Shown: in pieces, positions 1 through 5,125 of the stretch
Layout: each line of letters opens with the position of its first letter
Numbering within the stretch: the first letter of the stretch is position 1
Assembly: GCA_905236465.1 (NCBI GenBank)
Contig: CAJOQA010000264.1
Coordinates: forward strand, 1-12,627
Length of the DNA: 12,627 bases
Source: an uncultured Treponema sp.
Lineage (GTDB): Bacteria; Spirochaetota; Spirochaetia; Treponematales; Treponemataceae
Direction of reading: 5' to 3'
Notes under the pieces: model-generated
Seen by the model: only the letters and a program-made list of their open reading frames with translations
Database searches by the model: none
Told to the model about the DNA's origin: nothing
Program-made: the position numbers and the translations under genes

Positions 1-1138
1 GAAAGCTGGTGTAAAGACTAATGGAATATGTATTAATCCCAATGAAAAAATCATATTTCATAAAGGAAGCCCATTTAATTTATCAGGTGATGTTCGATCT
101 GGCTATCGTTATTATGACAATATTCCTGTATTATACGCTGAGTGTAATAATGGTGAAAAATGCTATTTTAACCTTGATATGTTTGTGGTTGCTGGAAGTG
201 ATAAATTGCCTGGTATTAAATATGATGAAAGTTATGAATATAAAAAGCAATCTGTTACTATGGTAGCAAGTTATTATTTTGATATTCTAAAGAAAAATGA
301 CATAAGTGCAATTTATGAATATGAACCATTCTGGAAAGACAATGAATGGATAACACCTAATGATCATTTTTCTGATTATTATTCAGCTCATAGATATTTT
401 GTTATTTCAAATACTTATATATCTTCAAACAAAAGGGATTGTCGGCCTAATTCTAAAGAAATATATCGTGTAGGTCTTGATTATGGTGCATTAATAAAAG
501 AAATTAAAAAAATAAATGGAAATCTATATACTATAAAAGTTTTTTGCAGAGAAGATAGGTTTGATTCATCTACAAACTTTACTGATGAATTTGTAGACCT
601 TTATAAAAATGAAGAAAATACTTTTTATCTTGAATATGATGGTGATTATGTAAAAATATCTTTAAATGAGAAAAATAATGTTATTGGTACTTATGTAATA
701 ATAACATCCGATATTGATAAACAATTGAATGACATAGCATGTGGACGTAAAGCTGATTTATCTGACATCACCTGGCCGCACCACGCAGACGGAACAAGCG
801 AATACGAAGATACAATCCGTTATCCTGAGCAAATAGCAATCGAAGAACTGGAGCAAACAGAAGTTGAAGAATATGATAATACGGATGAAGAAACAACGTA
901 TTCAGACAGTCAGGCTGACAACATTGACCGTCCACCATTTCCTAGCAAAGAGGATTCAAAATACTGGGATATTCTTGAGCAATACTATCCCGAAGATTAT
1001 GAAAAACTCAGATTTGAATATTTACAAAAACGGACAAAAGTAATTAATACGGTTGTAATATCGTGCTCAATTATATTTGGAATTATCATAATAATTGCTG
1101 TGGTTTTTACAATCATTAGAAAGCAACGGACAAAATAG
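1..1138 (+). CDS. Partial hypothetical exported protein with C-terminal membrane anchor
   Basis: The reading frame is open from base 2 to the TAG at 1136-1138, so the ATG at 179 is internal and the N-terminus, probably with a signal peptide, lies left of the window. About 378 residues are visible. The first ~250 are polar and aromatic-rich, with a few Cys and no family I can name. Near visible residue 254 the string SDITWPHHADG begins an acidic Glu/Asp/Thr/Tyr-rich stalk. A strongly hydrophobic segment follows at ~347-372, ending in a basic tail (RKQRTK). This layout suggests a large domain outside the cytoplasm, a stalk, and a C-terminal anchor with a short cytoplasmic tail. Base composition changes at the domain border: I count 11 G+C in 60 bases at 601-660 and 27 in 60 at 781-840. 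The function is unknown; being a real gene is likely because of its length and the membrane segment. Confidence 0.75.
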   Translation, partial: KAGVKTNGICINPNEKIIFHKGSPFNLSGDVRSGYRYYDNIPVLYAECNNGEKCYFNLDMFVVAGSDKLPGIKYDESYEYKKQSVTMVASYYFDILKKNDISAIYEYEPFWKDNEWITPNDHFSDYYSAHRYFVISNTYISSNKRDCRPNSKEIYRVGLDYGALIKEIKKINGNLYTIKVFCREDRFDSSTNFTDEFVDLYKNEENTFYLEYDGDYVKISLNEKNNVIGTYVIITSDIDKQLNDIACGRKADLSDITWPHHADGTSEYEDTIRYPEQIAIEELEQTEVEEYDNTDEETTYSDSQADNIDRPPFPSKEDSKYWDILEQYYPEDYEKLRFEYLQKRTKVINTVVISCSIIFGIIIIIAVVFTIIRKQRTK

Positions 1139-1200
1139 TTTTGTAATCATTGCTGTCCAATTAACTTTTTGTGGGGAGGGTTTAGGAGTCGATTTTTTCA

Positions 1201-1228
1201 GGCTCTTCGCACATATGAGCGAAGAGCC
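1201..1228. repeat. Perfect 10-bp inverted repeat, 8-base loop
   Basis: GGCTCTTCGC (1201-1210) is exactly complementary to GCGAAGAGCC (1219-1228), with the 8-base loop ACATATGA between. The stem is GC-rich and would be stable in RNA from either strand. No run of U follows it on either strand; the T-run at 1193-1198 lies 5' of the stem on the plus strand, so it is not a normal intrinsic terminator. It may be the structured core of a dispersed repeat or an RNA-processing or mRNA-end-protecting hairpin. Confidence 0.6.
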
Positions 1229-1285
1229 ATTAAAGCTAACACTGTCGGCTGGTGCTACGGAGGCTACCTTGAAAGTCATTCAAAT

Positions 1286-1319
1286 AAAAAAACATTTTGG
1301 CGGTTTCAATGTTTTTTTT
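1286..1319. terminator. Probable bidirectional terminator hairpin
   Basis: The arms AAAAAAACATT (1286-1296) and AATGTTTTTTT (1308-1318) are complementary around an 11-base loop. Read on either strand, the right arm is a T-rich tract, which is the pattern of a two-way intrinsic terminator. It lies between two convergent genes, about 150 bases past the rightward hypothetical gene and about 135 bases past feoC, where a shared terminator is expected. The stem is weak because it is mostly A-T, so efficiency is uncertain. Confidence 0.5.
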
Positions 1320-1452
1320 CAACTATCCAATTGAGAACTTTATTTTGCACTATCAACTCCTCTTCAATATTGTTTCTACTAGAGGCATAAAATATGACCA
1401 TGTAGACAACTATGAAGCCTGAAGAATCTTATCTGTTTGAACGATAACTTCC

Positions 1453-1719
1453 TTAAGGATTTACTACTTCCCACATTTCGCACATGTTTTTAAAACCACC
1501 TTCGGGAAGACAGTTTGGGCACGTTTTGCCTGTGTGCAAACTGCAGGAAGAACACGAGGCACATTTTTTTTGTTTGGTAAAAATGCGGCGAATCATTCCA
1601 ACTTGTTCTAGGAATTCAATTCGTCGCACTATATCTTCAATAGTGGTATTTAATTCTTGTGCAAAATCTTCTATTGATCGCGAATTACCGTCTTTTAAAA
1701 GGTTTAGAAGTTCATTCAT
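1453..1719 (-). CDS. feoC: FeoC-like winged-helix protein with six cysteines
   Basis: This 88-residue protein is the third gene of the feo operon. Residues ~1-48 look like a small winged helix (LLKDGNSRSIEDFAQELN, then a second helix and a GMIRRI turn), as in FeoC. The C-terminal half has Cys at 53, 56, 59, 67, 70 and 80 in the pattern CxxCxxC...CxxC...C. Known FeoC proteins have about four Cys and can bind an iron-sulfur cluster, so six suggests a cluster or redox sensor. FeoC is thought to modulate FeoB stability or activity, or to act as a small regulator. The ATG lies 3 bases after the feoB stop codon, and the weak ribosome site GGTGA overlaps that stop, which suggests translational coupling. 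The second ATG four bases later is out of frame. Family identity is fairly sure from context and Cys pattern; DNA binding is not shown. Confidence 0.8.
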   Translation of the reverse strand: MNELLNLLKDGNSRSIEDFAQELNTTIEDIVRRIEFLEQVGMIRRIFTKQKKCASCSSCSLHTGKTCPNCLPEGGFKNMCEMWEVVNP

Positions 1720-1722
1720 AAA

Positions 1723-3732
1723 TCACCAAATCAAAAGGCCTATTCTGAAAACTATTCCTGCAATTAAAAGTGCAATCAATGTGTAGTAAATTGCTATTAT
1801 TGTTGTCCATTTTGCAGAGTGAGTTTCCTGATAAGTTGCAGCAAGTGCTACGACACAGGGCATATTGAATGTAATAGAAAAAATAAATGCAAGAGCCTCT
1901 GGTTTAGTAACATTGGCAACAAGAAGTTCATTTATATTTGATGCGGCTGTGCTCATTCCTGCAACAGTTCCACCAACTGTAAGCATATTATGGTTTGTAA
2001 AAATTGTGCTTAGAACTCCAATAGAACCTTCCTTTCCAATGCTAGAAGCTATAAAAGCCATAAAGGTTTTCCAGCCAAGCCCAAATATTTTTGTAATAGG
2101 CTCAATAAATTTTCCAACCTTGTATAAGATTGAATTATCAATAGAACCAGAGGTGTTAAAAGTCAGTAACCAAAATAAGAAGGAAACCAGTAAGACAACT
2201 TTTAAAACCCTAAAAAAAGTTCCTTTTGTACGTCCTAAAACATAACGAAACAAGGCTCCCCACTTTGGTTTGTGATATGGAGGAAGTTCCATAATCATTC
2301 CGTACCGATCCTGTTTTTTTACAAGGTGATGGCCAAATATTTTAGCTGTCAGCCACATATGAACTAGCATTACTAAAAGAATGCCAACTATAACTAAAGG
2401 GGATGCTGCTCCAAACCATACCGTAGCAAGAAGGGGAACTATCGACCATGCGGCTCCACATGGAATTGCCCATGCTAGTGCGATTGTAAGAACTTTTTGC
2501 CCCCAATTGTCTATTACCCTAGCACCGGCAGCTCCTCCCATTGTACAGCCAAAACTTACAAGAAATGGCATTATTGATTTTCCCTGGAGCCCTAGTTTTG
2601 ACATTGTGTTGTCAAAAACATAAGAAATACGTGCCATAACCCCCACTTCTTCTAAAAGCCCAAAGACTAAAGTTACACCAAAAACAAAACCAAGCATTTT
2701 TAAAATGAAGGAGAAAGAATTAATGACAACATCACAAGCAATGGCAATAATAAAGTTAGGAGTATTGATTGCAGTTAGAGCGTTTGCAACCGGAGAAGAA
2801 AGAGCATCAATTGCTGAACCAAGAGCCATGAAGGGAAGAGCTGGAATAAAGGAAGCGATAAGTCCAAACAAAACAATAATAATTACAAGAGGTTTTCCAA
2901 GAAAACGGTGTGTAATTATTCTGTCAAATTTTCCAAGCATGCGTTTCTTAGATTTAGATACAACACTATCTTTCAAAATATCGTCTATCCACTTAAACTT
3001 ACATTCTCCTGTAAGCAATACGCCTTTTTCAATTTGTGTGATTTTTTCTTTTTGTAACAGATCTTTTAGTTTTTCAGTAACCGGTTCATCGCCTTCTATT
3101 GCTTTTACCGTAAGCCACATTGAAGAATAACCTGTTATTGCATTTTCAGGAATTAAAGATTTAATGTTTTTGTAAGATTCAATTTCCTGATATTTTTTTT
3201 CAAGGTCGGAAGAATCTAAAATTGTTTTATTGCATACAGCTTCTTCTAATGCCTTGTAAAAGATTCCGTAGTTTTTTTTATCTTGTGCGGAAAACAAAAT
3301 AACTGGTATGCCAAGTTTTTTTGAAATTGCTAAAGCATCTATTTTTTTTCCAAGCTCTTTAGAAACATCGCTCATGTTCAGTACTAGAAAAGTTGGAACC
3401 GTAATTCCTGCGTAATCTGCAAGCATGTAAAGGCTTCGTTCCAGTTGGGAACTGTCTGCAAGAATGCAAACAACGTCTGCTTTTCCGCTTGCAATATAGT
3501 CTCGGGTAATAATTTCTTCATCAGAATTTGCAGAAAGACTATACGTTCCAGGCAGATCTGCTACAAGATATCTTTTGTTATTGTATTCAAATGTTCCCTC
3601 TTTTTTTTCAACTGTTTTTCCTGGCCAGTTTCCAACATGCTGCTTTAAACCTGTTAGGGCATTAAAAAGTGTTGATTTTCCAGAGTTTGGCTGGCCTAAT
3701 AGTGCAATCACAGTTTCATTTTTATCTGTCAT
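1723..3732 (-). CDS. feoB: Ferrous iron transport protein B, GTP-binding membrane permease
   Basis: FeoB moves Fe(II) across the inner membrane and carries an N-terminal cytosolic G domain. The 669-residue protein shows G1 GQPNSGKST (13-21), G3 DLPG (59-62), G4 NMSD (119-122) and a G5-like SAQ (148-150). A helical spacer reaches ~275, followed by a polytopic membrane region from ~280 to the end. The conserved MELPPYHKP lies near 481-489. The two gate regions with their membrane Cys are at ~395-409 (GCTMGGAAGARVIDN) and ~622-630 (FNMPCVVAL). The first differs from the usual GCNVPAIMATRT form, so this belongs to a variant subgroup. It is slightly shorter than the usual 700-770 residues. AGGGG sits five bases before the ATG. 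The gene starts 17 bases after feoA and ends 3 bases before feoC, so the three are one operon. Confidence 0.97.
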   Translation of the reverse strand: MTDKNETVIALLGQPNSGKSTLFNALTGLKQHVGNWPGKTVEKKEGTFEYNNKRYLVADLPGTYSLSANSDEEIITRDYIASGKADVVCILADSSQLERSLYMLADYAGITVPTFLVLNMSDVSKELGKKIDALAISKKLGIPVILFSAQDKKNYGIFYKALEEAVCNKTILDSSDLEKKYQEIESYKNIKSLIPENAITGYSSMWLTVKAIEGDEPVTEKLKDLLQKEKITQIEKGVLLTGECKFKWIDDILKDSVVSKSKKRMLGKFDRIITHRFLGKPLVIIIVLFGLIASFIPALPFMALGSAIDALSSPVANALTAINTPNFIIAIACDVVINSFSFILKMLGFVFGVTLVFGLLEEVGVMARISYVFDNTMSKLGLQGKSIMPFLVSFGCTMGGAAGARVIDNWGQKVLTIALAWAIPCGAAWSIVPLLATVWFGAASPLVIVGILLVMLVHMWLTAKIFGHHLVKKQDRYGMIMELPPYHKPKWGALFRYVLGRTKGTFFRVLKVVLLVSFLFWLLTFNTSGSIDNSILYKVGKFIEPITKIFGLGWKTFMAFIASSIGKEGSIGVLSTIFTNHNMLTVGGTVAGMSTAASNINELLVANVTKPEALAFIFSITFNMPCVVALAATYQETHSAKWTTIIAIYYTLIALLIAGIVFRIGLLIW

Positions 3733-3749
3733 ATTTTCCCCTGTAAAAT

Positions 3750-3971
3750 TTAATCTGCAACAAGAATGTTTTCACATTCTTTTCTATTCAGAGCAATCAT
3801 TGTATCCCGTGAATAAACTAAAAGAGGTCGTCTCTTCTCATTTTTAATTACAGTTATTTCGCATCCAGGTGTTAAGCCTATAGAAGTGATTCTACTTATA
3901 AAATGAGGGTCTCCATTTATCTGTGAAATTTTTGCGCTTTTATCGTTTTTTAGTTCAATCAGTTTTTGCAT
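3750..3971 (-). CDS. feoA: Ferrous iron transport protein A, small SH3-like protein
   Basis: FeoA is a small cytosolic protein with an SH3-like barrel that is needed for FeoB function. The 73 residues show the family core: a conserved ISRITSIGLTPGCEITVI stretch at ~25-42 and a closing strand with a DTMIALNRKEC segment. The length is normal for FeoA. An excellent ribosome binding site, GGAGG, lies four bases before the ATG. It is the first gene of the feo operon, with a palindrome resembling a metal-regulator box 15 bases upstream of its start codon, and is likely expressed when iron is low. Confidence 0.93.
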   Translation of the reverse strand: MQKLIELKNDKSAKISQINGDPHFISRITSIGLTPGCEITVIKNEKRRPLLVYSRDTMIALNRKECENILVAD

Positions 3972-3986
3972 ACAACCTCCGGATTT

Positions 3987-4002
3987 GTTAGCTTTAACTA
4001 AC
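3987..4002 (-). promoter_or_regulatory. Candidate DtxR/TroR-type operator before feoA
   Basis: GTTAG (3987-3991) and CTAAC (3998-4002) form an inverted repeat with a six-base spacer; on the coding strand it reads GTTAGTTAAAGCTAAC. The half-sites resemble the TTAGGTTAG/CTAACCTAA consensus known for DtxR/IdeR-family metal repressors, which exist in treponemes as TroR. It lies between the AT-rich promoter-like sequence (ATAATATAG, about 4003-4012) and the feoA ribosome site, where a bound repressor would block transcription. I see no clear -35/-10 pair nearby. Identity of the regulator is inferred. Confidence 0.45.
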
Positions 4003-4069
4003 TATATTATTGTAATTGTGTTTAACCTGATAGTCCTTTTTAGTTGTTTTTGCTCCATCTGACATTTTT

Positions 4070-5038
4070 TTATTTTTGTTTTTTTACTGAATGAAGTCTT
4101 TTATACTCTAAGGGACTGCAACCGAAGTATTCTTTAAAGACTGTGCCGAATTTACTTTGACTTTGATAACCTGACATTTCTGCTACTTGCCCGACTGAAA
4201 AATTTTCTTCTTCAAGATATTTGGCCGCGGCTGTCATTCTTGCTTTGTGTAAATACTTAGAAAAGGGAAGTCCGTAAAGATATGAAAAATATTTTTTTAG
4301 TGAAGAAGGGCTTATTTTATATTTCTTTGCAAGTTCTTCAACTGTAAAATGCTTTTCAAGGTTTGATGAAATTAATTTCTCAACTTCTGTGGCAATGTAT
4401 TTTTGCCCTTGAGTTAAATGATTTAGTTTTGCAGAATTAAGATTTGAATCATCGTTTGATACTAATAATAAAAGTTCTAGTAAAGTAAATCTTATTTTCT
4501 GAATGTTGATTGTTCCTTCTATTAATGCTTCTGTTAATGAAAGGGCCTTAGTCATCCATTTTTCATTGGGCTGACACATAAGGCTTCCTTTATAAGATAA
4601 GGGGTCTAGCTTTTTTATAAAATCTTTTAGTGAAAATCCAAATTGATTTAAAAGCTCATCGCTTTTCTGATTAAAAAGATTAAAATCAAAAATAATTTCC
4701 AAGCCACGATACCGCTTTGTCGGATAATAATGATCTGTTTTAGTGATATTTCTGTCTATGCTTAAAATACCTTTTTTCATGTAGACAAAATTATCATTTA
4801 CTAAAGAAACTTCGCATGCCCCGTCAATACAAAAATTCATGAACATTCCAGAAATGTTAAACTCTGAACCTGCTGCTACAGAAGAGCAGTATACGTCATT
4901 AGCCCAGCAGTAAACACCATTGAAAGGTGCGCTTAAATAAAAAAAACTTTTCCCATCTTCAGCACAAGGAAGTTTATTTATAGAGTCATAAAGATTTTTT
5001 GCATGAAAGTGTTTTTCTAAAAACTGCGCTGAAGTCAT
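4070..5038 (-). CDS. AraC-family transcriptional regulator next to feo operon
   Basis: This 322-residue protein ends in an AraC-type double helix-turn-helix: the first helix pair at ~233-252 (VEELAKKYKISPSSLKKYF) and the second at ~281-303 (SVGQVAEMSGYQSQSKFGTVF), followed by the usual FGCSPLEYKR ending. The N-terminal ~200 residues are a beta-rich sensor domain of the kind found in PchR-like and iron-related AraC regulators (MFMNFCIDGACEVSL), but the ligand cannot be read from sequence. The stop is 98 bases before feoA in the same direction with no clear terminator between, so read-through into feo or control of feo is plausible. No strong ribosome binding site is visible; an in-frame TAA lies just upstream of this ATG, so no longer start exists nearby. 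Family is certain, target and signal are inferred. Confidence 0.9.
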   Translation of the reverse strand: MTSAQFLEKHFHAKNLYDSINKLPCAEDGKSFFYLSAPFNGVYCWANDVYCSSVAAGSEFNISGMFMNFCIDGACEVSLVNDNFVYMKKGILSIDRNITKTDHYYPTKRYRGLEIIFDFNLFNQKSDELLNQFGFSLKDFIKKLDPLSYKGSLMCQPNEKWMTKALSLTEALIEGTINIQKIRFTLLELLLLVSNDDSNLNSAKLNHLTQGQKYIATEVEKLISSNLEKHFTVEELAKKYKISPSSLKKYFSYLYGLPFSKYLHKARMTAAAKYLEEENFSVGQVAEMSGYQSQSKFGTVFKEYFGCSPLEYKRLHSVKKQK

Positions 5039-5050
5039 AAGCTTTGCATT

Positions 5051-5078
5051 AGTTTAATTTTTTTGCAATGTTAGGCAA
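5051..5078 (-). promoter_or_regulatory. Weak candidate promoter for the AraC regulator
   Basis: On the minus strand TTGCCT (5073-5078) and TAAACT (5051-5056) are separated by 16 bases, giving a modest match to -35 and -10 elements. Transcription would start only a few bases before the ATG at 5038. The -35 overlaps the end of the 5074-5116 hairpin. Each hexamer matches the consensus at four positions, so this is tentative. Confidence 0.25.
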
Positions 5079-5116
5079 TCTCGAAAAACTCACTTTCGTG
5101 ACTGTTTCAAGATGCC
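5074..5116. repeat. Long imperfect hairpin with GAAA tetraloop after the TRAP operon
   Basis: Read on the minus strand, GGCA plus TCTTGAAA pairs with TTTCGAGA plus TGCC, with one bulged T and one G-T pair, giving about 12 outer base pairs. Inside it a three-by-three internal loop leads to TCAC-GAAA-GTGA. The hairpin begins 10 bases after the TRAP fusion stop codon. The T-run lies within the stem and none follows directly, so it is not a standard intrinsic terminator, but it could stabilise or end the TRAP mRNA. Its shape resembles a REP-like dispersed element; copy number cannot be judged here. Confidence 0.5.
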
Positions 5117-5125
5117 CTCGAGTGC

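Larger units (their letters stand above)
1139..1452. other. Gene-free convergent intergenic region
   Basis: This 314-base stretch separates the rightward hypothetical gene from the leftward feo operon. It holds a relatively GC-rich block (about 1170-1275) with a perfect inverted repeat, followed by an AT-rich hairpin that fits a terminator. The short ORFs that cross it on both strands overlap each other, lack a convincing ribosome binding site and show no recognisable domain, so I do not call them genes. The rest (about 1325-1452) shows nothing I can name. The GC-rich block could be a copy of a dispersed non-coding repeat. Confidence 0.6.

Noticed and set aside
1201..1228. The perfect inverted repeat as an intrinsic terminator
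   Set aside because: No U-tract follows the stem on either strand. The AT-rich hairpin at 1286-1319 is a better terminator candidate.
1067..1390. Short ORFs of 70-79 codons on both strands across the first intergenic region
   Set aside because: They overlap each other on both strands, cross the inverted repeat and the hypothetical gene's end, lack ribosome sites and show no domain.
1410..1445. Eleven-codon plus-strand ORF starting MKPEES
   Set aside because: It is too short to judge and has no ribosome binding site.
2705..3130. 141-codon plus-strand ORF inside feoB
   Set aside because: It lies wholly antisense to a clear FeoB coding region and its protein looks like the reverse shadow of membrane helices.
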